From positions 1 through 8,860 of the forward strand of contig JAJBVR010000042.1 in the NCBI GenBank assembly GCA_020859725.1: DNA of 8,860 nucleotides. The letters run 5' to 3'. The DNA comes from Clostridiales bacterium. Lineage in GTDB: Bacteria > Bacillota > Clostridia > Oscillospirales > Acutalibacteraceae. The position numbers and the translations under genes are program-made. Shown here piece after piece: positions 1-6,972 of this stretch (its first letter is position 1; each line of letters starts with the position of its first letter). The notes under the pieces are model-generated. The model had not been told where the DNA came from. It saw only the letters and a list, made by a program, of their open reading frames with translations, and ran no database searches.

Positions 1-8
1 GGTCTGTT

Positions 9-365
9 ATGATAAAATTTGAAAATCCAAACGGATATATTGAAATTACAAACAACTATTTTGAGCAGCTTGTAGGTCAGGCAGCCCAGTCCTGCTTTGG
101 AGTTACTGGCATGGTTAATTCAACTCCCATTCAAAGCTTAAAGGCAATTATTAAAGGAAAAGCGGACTGGGATAATTCAAGCCAGGGAGTCGGCGTTAAA
201 AGTATTAACGGCAGCCTTGTTGTTGATTTGCACATTTCCGTTTCATACGGCGTTAATATTAATGCCATAGCAGGCAGCATCACAAATAAAGTAAGATATA
301 CTGTTGAATCCGTAACCGATTTGAAAGTATCAAAAGTTAACGTTTTCGTTGATGCAATTAACTAA
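9..365 (+). CDS. yloU: Asp23/Gls24 family protein (YloU-like)
   Basis: A 118-residue protein of the Asp23/Gls24 family, small cytoplasmic alpha/beta proteins tied to envelope or alkaline stress in Firmicutes; the molecular activity is not established. The family pattern is visible: an N-terminal strand with GYIEITNNYFEQLVGQAA (residues about 9-26), a GVTGMV turn, and a C-terminal half with VDLHISVSYGVNINAIAGSI and a final VNVFVDAIN strand. The length is normal and the gene is complete. The ATG lies 8 bases from the window edge, so its ribosome-binding site and promoter are mostly outside. It is followed after 17 nt by fakA, the yloU-yloV order known from Bacillus, where rpmB lies upstream; that neighbour cannot be seen here. 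The family call is firm; the symbol rests on synteny. Confidence 0.9.
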   Translation: MIKFENPNGYIEITNNYFEQLVGQAAQSCFGVTGMVNSTPIQSLKAIIKGKADWDNSSQGVGVKSINGSLVVDLHISVSYGVNINAIAGSITNKVRYTVESVTDLKVSKVNVFVDAIN

Positions 366-382
366 AGGAGTTCTTTTTTTAA

Positions 383-2041
383 ATGATTACTGGAAAGATG
401 TTTCGGGACGGAGTCATTTCCGCGTCCAATAATATATCAAACAGCCGCCAAGCAGTTGACGCGCTTAATATTTTTCCCGTTCCTGACGGTGATACAGGCA
501 CTAATATGAGTATGACAATCGGAGCGGCGGCAAAAGAAATGGCGGTTCTGCCGGATGACTGTACCATAGCCGAGGCATCGTCGCGCTGCGCTTCGGCATT
601 GCTAAGAGGAGCAAGAGGAAACAGCGGAGTAATTCTTTCGCTTATTTTCCGGGGATTTTCAAAAAGCTTTAAGGGGCTTGAATCCGCAGACGGAAAAGCC
701 TTGTCAAAAGCGTTTTCGCTGGGTGTTGAAGCAGCCTACAAGGCGGTTATGAAACCTACAGAGGGCACAATATTAACGGTTATAAGAATGGCGGCGGAAG
801 CTGCGTCCGAAACAGCGGAAAAATCAGATGATACTCTTGAAATTTCAACGGCTGCGCTTTCCGAAGCAAAAAAAGCGCTTGCAAAAACACCGGAGCAGCT
901 GCCGGTGCTGAAAAAAGCCGGTGTTGTTGATGCCGGCGGACAAGGTCTTGTTTTGATTTTTGAGGGCTTTGAAAGCGTGTTTACAAACGGTGCGATAGTT
1001 CAGCCGCTGGACGGTTCGGCGGTTTCCGTTGTTTCAATGCCCGATAAAAACAAGGTTGGGGACGCCTCCGATGATATTGAGTTTGGATATTGTTCGGAAT
1101 TTCTTATTGAAAAATTAAACGGCGCCAAAGAAAAAGATCCGCTTAAGCTTCGTGCTTTTTTGGAATCAATAGGCGACTGCGTTGTAGTTGTGGATGATAA
1201 TGACATAACTAAAGTTCATGTTCATTCAAACGAACCGGGTAATGTGATTCAGGCGGCGCTGAAATACGGCCAGCTTATTAATATTAAAATTGATAATATG
1301 CGTTATCAGCACAGAAATGCACAAGAGGGTGTTAAGTCCGGCGAAGCGCCTGTTATGCCAAAGGCAGAGCCCGTGAATAAATACGGATTTGTAACCGTTT
1401 GTGCCGGAAAGGGCCTTGCGAAATTATTTAAAGATATAGGAGCCGATATTGTTGTAAGCGGCGGGCAAACTATGAATCCTTCAACAGATGATATATTAAA
1501 CGCCATTATGGCAACGCCTGCCAAAACTGTTTTCGTGCTGCCTAATAACAAAAATATAATTATGGCGGCGGAGCAGGCAATTCCGTTGGCAGAGGGCAGG
1601 GAAGTAAGGGCGCTGCAAACCAAAACAGTTCCTCAGGGCATTTCTGCAATGCTTATGTTTGATGAAAGTGCAGGCGCGGATGAAAATCAAATGGCAATGA
1701 TGGAAGCTGCGGAAAATGTTTCCACCGCCCAGGTAACTTTTGCCGCCAGAAACAGTGAGATAGACGGCGTTCCGATAAAGCAGGGCGAAATAATGGGACT
1801 TTGCAACGGTAAAATAAAGTTTACCGGAACGGATGTTGAGGACGTTGCGCTTAAAACTGCTTCAAAAATTTATAAAAAATATCAAACAAGTATTATGACT
1901 GTGATTTACGGCGAGGATGTTTCAGAGGCCCAGGCTGAGGCGGTTAAGAACAGACTTTCCGAAAAATTCGGCGATGATCTTGAAATAAGTATTGTAAACG
2001 GCGGTCAGCCTATATATTATTTTATATTTTCAGCGGAGTAG
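383..2041 (+). CDS. fakA: Fatty acid kinase catalytic subunit FakA (DAK2/DhaL domain, YloV)
   Basis: FakA transfers phosphate from ATP to a fatty acid held by a FakB (DegV-family) partner; the acyl-phosphate then feeds phospholipid synthesis. It acts in the cytoplasm near the membrane. The N-terminal DhaL-like kinase domain (about 1-200) shows PVPDGDTGTN at 32-41, whose Asp residues bind Mg-nucleotide, plus RGARGNSGV at 75-83, KPTEGTILTV at 124-133 and VVDAGGQG at 181-188. The middle domain has FGYC (Cys237) and VHVH (His279, His281), matching the spacing of the zinc ligands reported for Staphylococcus FakA. The C-terminal DegV-like part contains GGQTMNPSTDD (360-370) and PNNKN (387-391). At 552 residues it is full length. 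The ATG at 383 follows AAAGGAG (364-370), which overlaps the upstream stop; the 12-nt T-rich spacer is slightly long. No FakB gene is in the window. Confidence 0.96.
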   Translation: MITGKMFRDGVISASNNISNSRQAVDALNIFPVPDGDTGTNMSMTIGAAAKEMAVLPDDCTIAEASSRCASALLRGARGNSGVILSLIFRGFSKSFKGLESADGKALSKAFSLGVEAAYKAVMKPTEGTILTVIRMAAEAASETAEKSDDTLEISTAALSEAKKALAKTPEQLPVLKKAGVVDAGGQGLVLIFEGFESVFTNGAIVQPLDGSAVSVVSMPDKNKVGDASDDIEFGYCSEFLIEKLNGAKEKDPLKLRAFLESIGDCVVVVDDNDITKVHVHSNEPGNVIQAALKYGQLINIKIDNMRYQHRNAQEGVKSGEAPVMPKAEPVNKYGFVTVCAGKGLAKLFKDIGADIVVSGGQTMNPSTDDILNAIMATPAKTVFVLPNNKNIIMAAEQAIPLAEGREVRALQTKTVPQGISAMLMFDESAGADENQMAMMEAAENVSTAQVTFAARNSEIDGVPIKQGEIMGLCNGKIKFTGTDVEDVALKTASKIYKKYQTSIMTVIYGEDVSEAQAEAVKNRLSEKFGDDLEISIVNGGQPIYYFIFSAE

Positions 2042-2043
2042 CT

Positions 2044-4074
2044 ATGCTTAATCTTGAAAATGATATTAGATATATTAAGGGTATTGGCGAAAAGAAAGCC
2101 GAGCTTTTCAGAAAGCTCGGCATTTTCCGCGTTCGGGATCTTATTGAGCATTACCCGCGCGGATATATGGATTGGTCGGATTATAAAACGGTGGAAGAAT
2201 GTGAAAGCGGGGAAACTGTTTTTATTAAAGCGGCAATGGTAAGCACTGTAAAAGAACACATGGTGCGTAAAGGAATGACGCTTTACAAATGCGATTTCTC
2301 AGACGGTAAAACCGTTATCAGAGTTACAATATTCAATAACAAATATTTGGCTGAAGCGCTTAATATTTATAAAGATTATATACTTTACGGAAAAATCGAA
2401 AAAAAACTCACCTATGCCGAAATGAGTTCGCCTAAAATAGAAAGCGCGCAAAGCGGCTTGGGAATAAAACCGATTTATCATGCCTCTGAAAAATTAAATT
2501 CAAACGCTATTCAAAAGGCGGTTAAAACCGCACTCGGTTCCCTGGATACTCTTGCTGAAACACTCAGCTCGGATATACGTTTGAAATATAATTTGGCTTC
2601 TCTTGATTTTGCCGTAAGGCAAATTCATTTCCCCGATAATTTTGAAAATCTGAAAAAGGCAAAAAACAGGCTTATTTTTGAGGAGCTTCTTATTCTTCAG
2701 CTTGGACTTTTAAAGCTGAAAAGCAAAAGAAAGAAAAAAACAGATTTCATTATATCAAAGAATTACACCGAGGAGTTTTTTAAACTGCTGCCCTTTAAAC
2801 CGACCTGCGCGCAGGTTTTAGCTGTTAATGATTGCGTGGGAGATATGAAAAAGAGCTTCCCTATGAACCGGCTTATTCAGGGAGATGTGGGAAGCGGTAA
2901 AACCGCCGTGGCGGCGGGAGTTATATATTCCGCCGTTAAAAACGGATACCAGGCGGCGCTTATGGCTCCAACGGAAATTCTGGCTTTTCAGCATTATGAA
3001 ACCCTGGCGTCATTTTTTAAAAAATCCGGAATAAGAATCGCGCTTTTAACAGGAAGCGCTTCTTCGGCTGAAAAAAAGAAAATTAAGCTATCGCTTTTAA
3101 ACGGTGAAACAGATTTGATAATAGGCACTCACGCTCTTATACAAAATGATGTTGAATTTAAAAATCTTGCGCTTATAATAACAGATGAGCAGCACCGTTT
3201 TGGGGTTAATCAAAGGGCGAATCTTGCAATGAAAGGAGCAGGCGTGCATACCGTTGTTATGAGCGCCACACCTATTCCGAGAACACTTGCGCTTATGATT
3301 TACGGAGATCTTGATATATCCGTGTTGAACGAGCTTCCGCCGGGCAGGCGGGAAATACGCACGGATGTGGTTGATTCAAGGTATCATAACAGGATATATA
3401 ATTTTGTTAAAAAGGCAATAAGCAGGGGAGAACAGGCATATATTGTGTGCCCGCTTGTTGACGCCGCAAACGGCAATGATTTGATTTCCGTGAAAGCATA
3501 TGCCGAAAATTTGGCAGGCAGTGTTTTCAAAGGTGTTAATATAGGCTTGCTTTACGGAAAAATGAAATCGGCGGATAAGGAAAAGATTATGAGGGCTTTT
3601 GTTGACGGAAGCATAAAAATTCTGGTTTCAACAACCGTTATTGAAGTTGGCGTTGATGTGCCCCTGGCAACAATTATGATAATTGAAAATGCGGAAAGAT
3701 TCGGGCTTTCACAGCTTCATCAGCTTAGGGGCAGGGTTGGCAGAGGAAACAAAAAGTCCTATTGCATATTGGTTTCGGACAGCAAAAGCGAATCTTCGGC
3801 GGAACGCCTGAATATTATGAAAAAGTATTCGGACGGATTTTTTATTGCCGATGAGGATTTAAAGCAAAGAGGTCCGGGTGATTTTTTCGGAAACAGGCAG
3901 CATGGGCTGCCGGATCTGAAAATTGCAGATATGCTTTCAGATATGGATACTCTTAAGCTTTGCCGTGAATGCGCGGATGATATTTTGAAAGAAGATTTTA
4001 ATCTTGACCTGCCTGAATATAAAGCGCTTTCCTTAAAAATTACGGATATGTTCGGAAATTCAGTTCCGAATTAA
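2044..4074 (+). CDS. recG: ATP-dependent DNA helicase RecG
   Basis: RecG is a monomeric superfamily 2 helicase that remodels stalled replication forks and branch-migrates Holliday junctions. The N-terminal wedge/OB region (about 1-150) includes the YPRGYMDW segment. The helicase core has a Q-motif-like LPFKPTCAQ (about 249-257), Walker A GDVGSGKT (280-287), Walker B DEQHRFGV (from 381), motif III MSATPIPRT (406-414) and motif VI QLRGRVGRG (560-568). The RecG-specific C-terminal element DLKQRGPGDFFGNRQHG (605-621) couples ATP hydrolysis to DNA movement. At 676 residues it has the usual Firmicute length and all motifs are intact. The ATG lies 2 nt after the fakA stop, with its Shine-Dalgarno GGAG (2035-2038) inside the end of fakA, so translation is probably coupled. 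In Bacillus, sdaAB and sdaAA lie between fakA and recG; they are absent here. Confidence 0.98.
   Translation: MLNLENDIRYIKGIGEKKAELFRKLGIFRVRDLIEHYPRGYMDWSDYKTVEECESGETVFIKAAMVSTVKEHMVRKGMTLYKCDFSDGKTVIRVTIFNNKYLAEALNIYKDYILYGKIEKKLTYAEMSSPKIESAQSGLGIKPIYHASEKLNSNAIQKAVKTALGSLDTLAETLSSDIRLKYNLASLDFAVRQIHFPDNFENLKKAKNRLIFEELLILQLGLLKLKSKRKKKTDFIISKNYTEEFFKLLPFKPTCAQVLAVNDCVGDMKKSFPMNRLIQGDVGSGKTAVAAGVIYSAVKNGYQAALMAPTEILAFQHYETLASFFKKSGIRIALLTGSASSAEKKKIKLSLLNGETDLIIGTHALIQNDVEFKNLALIITDEQHRFGVNQRANLAMKGAGVHTVVMSATPIPRTLALMIYGDLDISVLNELPPGRREIRTDVVDSRYHNRIYNFVKKAISRGEQAYIVCPLVDAANGNDLISVKAYAENLAGSVFKGVNIGLLYGKMKSADKEKIMRAFVDGSIKILVSTTVIEVGVDVPLATIMIIENAERFGLSQLHQLRGRVGRGNKKSYCILVSDSKSESSAERLNIMKKYSDGFFIADEDLKQRGPGDFFGNRQHGLPDLKIADMLSDMDTLKLCRECADDILKEDFNLDLPEYKALSLKITDMFGNSVPN
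2098..2126 (+). terminator. Terminator-like hairpin inside the recG start region (candidate attenuator)
   Basis: A perfect 10-bp inverted repeat (GCCGAGCTTT and AAAGCTCGGC) with a TCAG tetraloop at 2108-2111 is followed at once by ATTTT. It starts 54 nt after the recG start and encodes part of the helix AELFRKLGIF. The shape is that of a weak intrinsic terminator, but the T-run is only four bases and translating ribosomes would open the stem. It could trim recG transcription when translation is poor, or be a by-product of codon choice. Confidence 0.3.
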
Positions 4075-4077
4075 CCG

Positions 4078-4112
4078 AAAAGCTGCCAATGAATTTTCAT
4101 CGGCAGCTTTTT
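4078..4112. terminator. Bidirectional intrinsic terminator between recG and the pseudokinase gene
   Basis: The 10-base arms AAAAGCTGCC (4078-4087) and GGCAGCTTTT (4102-4111) pair perfectly. The apical part ATGAA/TTCAT can extend the stem after one A-C mismatch. On the + strand the stem runs into TTTTT (4108-4112). On the - strand the A-run of the left arm becomes TTTT. It lies 3 nt after the recG stop and 5 nt from the stop of the convergent gene, as expected for a shared terminator. Confidence 0.9.
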
Positions 4113-4117
4113 ATGAT

Positions 4118-5782
4118 TTATTGAGCGGTTTGAGTTTCTGTCTGCGCGGCGGTTGTTGTTTCGGTTTCACCGTAAACCTGAATAATAACTTCTTCTCCCT
4201 TAGCTATTTCGCTGTTTGCTTCAGGAGCTATACCGCCGTTATGTTTAACATAATCTGCTGTATGTGAGCCGTCATTATAAACAGTAACGATTTTAACCGT
4301 GAATCCTTTGTCTTCAAGCGCTTTAACTGCCGCGTCCCGGCTCATTCCGCCTACATCGGGAACGGCAACCGTTTCTATTCCGCGGCTTACGGTCAGCACA
4401 ATATCGCTTCCCTCATCAACAGATTCTCCCGCGTCTACGCTTTGCTTAAATACTACTCCCGCTTCAACATCTGTTGAATATTCATATATGAAGCTTATTT
4501 TAAACCAAGTATTCCAAGGACCGTTGTTTTTAATATCGGTTTCGGTAAATTTCGCGGTGCAGAAATCGGGAACGGTTACTTTAGAAATAGTTATGCTTGG
4601 AGTGGTTTGTTCACCCTTTTTCAGAATATCCGTAAACGCAAAAATGTAAACCGATAATCCGGCAATTAATATAACAGCAACGGCTATCAATGCTATTGCC
4701 GCTTTTTTTCTGCCGCTTTTTTTGTTTTTCTTTTTTACGGCTGAATTATTTGCCGTATCGGCCTGTTTTGTTCCCTCCTCGTTGGCAGAAACGCTGCTTA
4801 TTGCAGACTTTGCCACAACCGAAGGCGCCGCGCTTAGCAGTTCTCTGAAATCATACACATCCTGAATTCTTTTTTCAGGATATATCTGAAGCCCCGCGCC
4901 AAGCGCTTTTATAACATGAGCAGGTATTTTTTCAGCTATTCGGTTTGGAATCATAAGTTTGTCATTTGCTTCTCTTGAAACAGCGTCAGGCGGATTGGTG
5001 CCCACAAGCGCCCTGTAAATGCAGGCGGAAAAGGCATATATATCTGTTGCGGGGCAAATTTTATGATTGTTGTTATACTGTTCCAAAGCGGTGTATCCGG
5101 GATTTTCATTAAATTCCAATTCTCCGTCCGCCGTATTGCATTCATTAATGCAAAATCCTGCAAGGCGCACTTTTCCGTCCTTGCAAAGAACAAGATTATC
5201 AGGATTTATTCCTCCGTGGATTATTCCGTTTGAATGAAGGTTTTCCAGTGTTGTAAGTACAGGCATAAACATTAAGCGGGCTTTATCCCACAAAATATTA
5301 TTATCCTCACTTCTCAAAAGAAAATCCCTCAGAGTTACAGTGGATATTTTTTCACAAACGGCATATGCTGTTCCGTTTTCCTCAATAACATCCACAACGG
5401 GGATTACGGCTGAAAGAGAATTAAGGCTTTTCAGTGTTTTCCACAGTTTTATGAAAGAATCCTTATATTTCTCAAAGCTTTTTTTGTATTTTTCCCTGAT
5501 GTGAACCTCATAATTCCCCTCAAGGCGGTTTGCAATGTTTTTAGGAAGGAATTCCCTTATGATTACACAGGCTTTTCGTTCCGTGTCATACCCCGAATAA
5601 CTCGCAGAATCGCCTTCCTGCGATATAAAAGCCCCAACAATGTATCTTCCGCCGTTCAAAACCGTTTTAGGCGGTAAAAACAGCATATCTGCAACCGTGT
5701 CGTTATCATAACCGCATTTCGCACAAATGCTGCCCTGCGTAAGCGGATTAAAACAATTCATACATAAATTATCTGTGTTCAC
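4118..5782 (-). CDS. Zinc-ribbon / PASTA-domain membrane protein kinase homologue, probable pseudokinase
   Basis: A 554-residue protein built as follows: zinc ribbon (Cys7, Cys10, Cys20, Cys23), Ser/Thr kinase fold (about 38-315), a Lys/Arg-rich stretch (350-360), one transmembrane helix (about 361-383), two PASTA domains (about 399-467 and 470-537) and a Thr/Gln-rich tail. PASTA domains sense muropeptides or lipid II in PknB-type kinases, so an envelope-sensing role is likely, with the kinase fold in the cytoplasm. The catalytic set is degenerate: the glycine loop reads ISQEGDSASY, the VAIK lysine is Arg76 (VIIRE), HRD is HGG (189-191), the following KPxxN is NPDN, and DFG is GFC (209-211). 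Asn196, the region equivalent to the APE motif (ALEQY, 233-237) and the C-lobe TDIYAFSACIYRAL remain. Hence the fold is kept but phosphotransfer is doubtful. The start is GTG, with GGGGG (5794-5790) 7 nt upstream; no ATG fits better. The gene is monocistronic within the window and convergent with recG. Confidence 0.9.
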   Translation of the reverse strand: MNTDNLCMNCFNPLTQGSICAKCGYDNDTVADMLFLPPKTVLNGGRYIVGAFISQEGDSASYSGYDTERKACVIIREFLPKNIANRLEGNYEVHIREKYKKSFEKYKDSFIKLWKTLKSLNSLSAVIPVVDVIEENGTAYAVCEKISTVTLRDFLLRSEDNNILWDKARLMFMPVLTTLENLHSNGIIHGGINPDNLVLCKDGKVRLAGFCINECNTADGELEFNENPGYTALEQYNNNHKICPATDIYAFSACIYRALVGTNPPDAVSREANDKLMIPNRIAEKIPAHVIKALGAGLQIYPEKRIQDVYDFRELLSAAPSVVAKSAISSVSANEEGTKQADTANNSAVKKKNKKSGRKKAAIALIAVAVILIAGLSVYIFAFTDILKKGEQTTPSITISKVTVPDFCTAKFTETDIKNNGPWNTWFKISFIYEYSTDVEAGVVFKQSVDAGESVDEGSDIVLTVSRGIETVAVPDVGGMSRDAAVKALEDKGFTVKIVTVYNDGSHTADYVKHNGGIAPEANSEIAKGEEVIIQVYGETETTTAAQTETQTAQ

Positions 5783-5826
5783 TTTTATTCCCCCAAATTA
5801 TAAGAAGCAGTGAATGCAATTTCCGA

Positions 5827-5849
5827 AAATATATTACTGAAATATATTA
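5827..5849. repeat. Short direct repeat AAATATATTA x2 in the divergent promoter region
   Basis: AAATATATTA occurs at 5827-5836 and again at 5840-5849, a 13-bp period. The core ATATATTA recurs at 5903-5910 and 5953-5960. The copy at 5840-5849 overlaps a candidate - strand -10 element and the one at 5953-5960 overlaps the expected + strand transcription start, so an operator is conceivable. The DNA here is very AT-rich and chance recurrence is a serious alternative. Confidence 0.35.
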
Positions 5850-5883
5850 TAGATAGTTTATCAATCAAAAAGCAATTTGTCAA
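5846..5883 (-). promoter_or_regulatory. Candidate sigma-A promoter(s) for the pseudokinase gene
   Basis: On the - strand a perfect -35 TTGACA (5883-5878) is followed after 17 nt by TAAACT (5860-5855, 4 of 6 matches to TATAAT). An overlapping alternative is TTGCTT (5875-5870), an 18-nt spacer and a perfect TATAAT (5851-5846). Either would give a leader of roughly 55-70 nt before the GTG at 5782. The sequence does not show which is used. Confidence 0.55.
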
Positions 5884-5921
5884 GAAAAGCGGAAACCTTT
5901 GCATATATTATTAACACATAA

Positions 5922-5950
5922 TTGACAAAAATTTAATTTTGTAATATAAT
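5922..5950 (+). promoter_or_regulatory. Perfect-consensus sigma-A promoter for the exoribonuclease-prmA operon
   Basis: TTGACA (5922-5927), a 17-nt spacer and TATAAT (5945-5950) match the consensus exactly. Transcription should start near 5957, about 12 nt before the ribosome-binding site GAGGT (5969-5973). It is back to back with the pseudokinase promoter. The leader is too short for a riboswitch, so expression is probably strong and constitutive unless a repressor binds the AT-rich repeats. Confidence 0.9.
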
Positions 5951-5968
5951 GAATATATTAATTAATCA

Positions 5969-5983
5969 GAGGTATTTGTAACG
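5969..5983 (+). promoter_or_regulatory. Ribosome-binding site pointing to a non-standard ACG start
   Basis: GAGGT (5969-5973) is a five-base match to the Shine-Dalgarno consensus. The in-frame codon at normal distance (7 nt) is ACG at 5981-5983. The first usual in-frame start, TTG at 5996, is 22 nt away and ATG at 6008 is 34 nt away. The only closer start-like codon, TTG at 5976, is out of frame and is followed directly by TAA. Confidence 0.5.
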
Positions 5984-5995
5984 GATTTTAAAATT

Positions 5996-6946
5996 TTGCC
6001 AAACGGAATGCGCGATGGCTTCGTTATTATAAAAAAATGTGAGGAAAAGAAAACCAAAAACGGCTCGTCTTTTTTAGATTTAATCATAGGCGATAAAAAC
6101 GGCGAGATTCCCGCAAAGCTTTGGGATTTCAGCGGAAACGAGCTTTTTGAGGAGGAAATGGTTGTTAAAGTTCGCGGCGCCATAGAGCAGTACAACGGAA
6201 AAGACCAGTTCAGAATTGTTCAAATCAGACCCGCCGTGGCTTCCGATGATTATAATTTGGCGGATCTTGTGCCGGCTTCCGAGGTTGGTGGGGAACAGAT
6301 GTATAATATGATAATTAAAAGGGTAAATGCTTTTAAGGATGATGATTTGAAAGCTGTTGTTACCGAAATCCTTAAAAGCAAAAAAGATATTCTTATCACA
6401 TGCCCTGCGGCGTTCAGACTTCACCACGCTATGGTGGGAGGGCTTATGCTTCATACTATGTCGATTATAAGGCTTGCCGAGGAGGTTTGCAAAATTTATC
6501 CGAATGTGGACAAAGAATTGCTTCTTGCCGGGGCAATTCTGCATGATACGGCAAAAACCTGGGAATTTACTTTCGGAAAAACAGGTCTGGTAAAATCATA
6601 TTCAACAGAGGGTGAGTTAATAGGTCATCTTGTTAAGGGAGCTATGTATGTAGAAGAAGCTGCGGAAAAATTGAATATAAAAAGCGAAAAAATAATACTT
6701 CTTGAGCATATGATTTTAAGCCATCACGGTGTTCCCGAATTCGGTTCTCCCGTAAGGCCTATGTTTTTAGAGGCTGAAATATTATCATCTCTTGATACGC
6801 TGGACGCCAAAATATATGAAATTAACGCTGCCGTATCAAAGGTTGAGCCGGGAAAATTTACAGACAGGCAGTGGTCGTTGGATAACAGAAAGCTTTATAA
6901 TCACGGGCTTTCAGGTACCGGGCATAAAGTTAATTTGGAAAACTGA
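5996..6946 (+). CDS. yhaM: YhaM-like 3'-5' exoribonuclease (OB fold + HD domain)
   Basis: A metal-dependent 3'-5' exonuclease of the YhaM/CBF1 type, which trims single-stranded RNA ends in the cytoplasm in Firmicutes. The N-terminal OB fold (about 1-85) carries the family hallmark KTKNGSSFLDLIIGDKNGEI followed by PAKLWD. The HD phosphohydrolase domain shows MLHT (His153), LHDTAK (His183-Asp184), GHLV (His211), SHHG (His243-His244) and LDTLDAK (Asp267 or Asp270). Numbering is from the TTG at 5996, giving 316 residues against about 314 in B. subtilis YhaM. The true start may be ACG at 5981 (321 residues): codons 5981-5998 read TDFKIL before PNGMRDGF, which fits the family's opening pattern, and the ribosome-binding site is spaced for it. 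The gene is first in an operon with prmA and has its own consensus promoter. No terminator follows. Confidence 0.92.
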   Translation: MPNGMRDGFVIIKKCEEKKTKNGSSFLDLIIGDKNGEIPAKLWDFSGNELFEEEMVVKVRGAIEQYNGKDQFRIVQIRPAVASDDYNLADLVPASEVGGEQMYNMIIKRVNAFKDDDLKAVVTEILKSKKDILITCPAAFRLHHAMVGGLMLHTMSIIRLAEEVCKIYPNVDKELLLAGAILHDTAKTWEFTFGKTGLVKSYSTEGELIGHLVKGAMYVEEAAEKLNIKSEKIILLEHMILSHHGVPEFGSPVRPMFLEAEILSSLDTLDAKIYEINAAVSKVEPGKFTDRQWSLDNRKLYNHGLSGTGHKVNLEN

Positions 6947-6957
6947 TTTATACTGAC

Positions 6958-6972
6958 GGGAGCAGAATTATG
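6958..6972 (+). promoter_or_regulatory. Ribosome-binding site and ATG for prmA
   Basis: GGGAG (6958-6962) lies 7 nt before ATG (6970-6972), the best initiation signal in the gap after the exonuclease stop. The frame opened here stops at 7018-7020 unless the reading frame moves by -1 in the A6 run (6983-6988). This site is the reason for placing the prmA start upstream of the ATG at 7053. Confidence 0.7.

Noticed and set aside
1306..1623. 105-codon open frame on the - strand
   Set aside because: It is antisense to the DegV-like part of fakA, which is intact and conserved.
4299..4649. 116-codon open frame on the + strand
   Set aside because: It is antisense to the PASTA and transmembrane part of the pseudokinase gene, is Ser/Thr/Pro-rich as mirror frames often are, and has no start signals.
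5949..5981. ATG opening a 10-codon leader peptide
   Set aside because: The ATG overlaps the -10 element TATAAT and so lies upstream of the expected transcription start; it would not be in the mRNA.
6080..6544. 154-codon open frame on the - strand
   Set aside because: It lies wholly opposite the exoribonuclease gene, whose OB and HD motifs are clear; the antisense protein shows no recognisable domain and has no promoter or ribosome-binding site that I can see.
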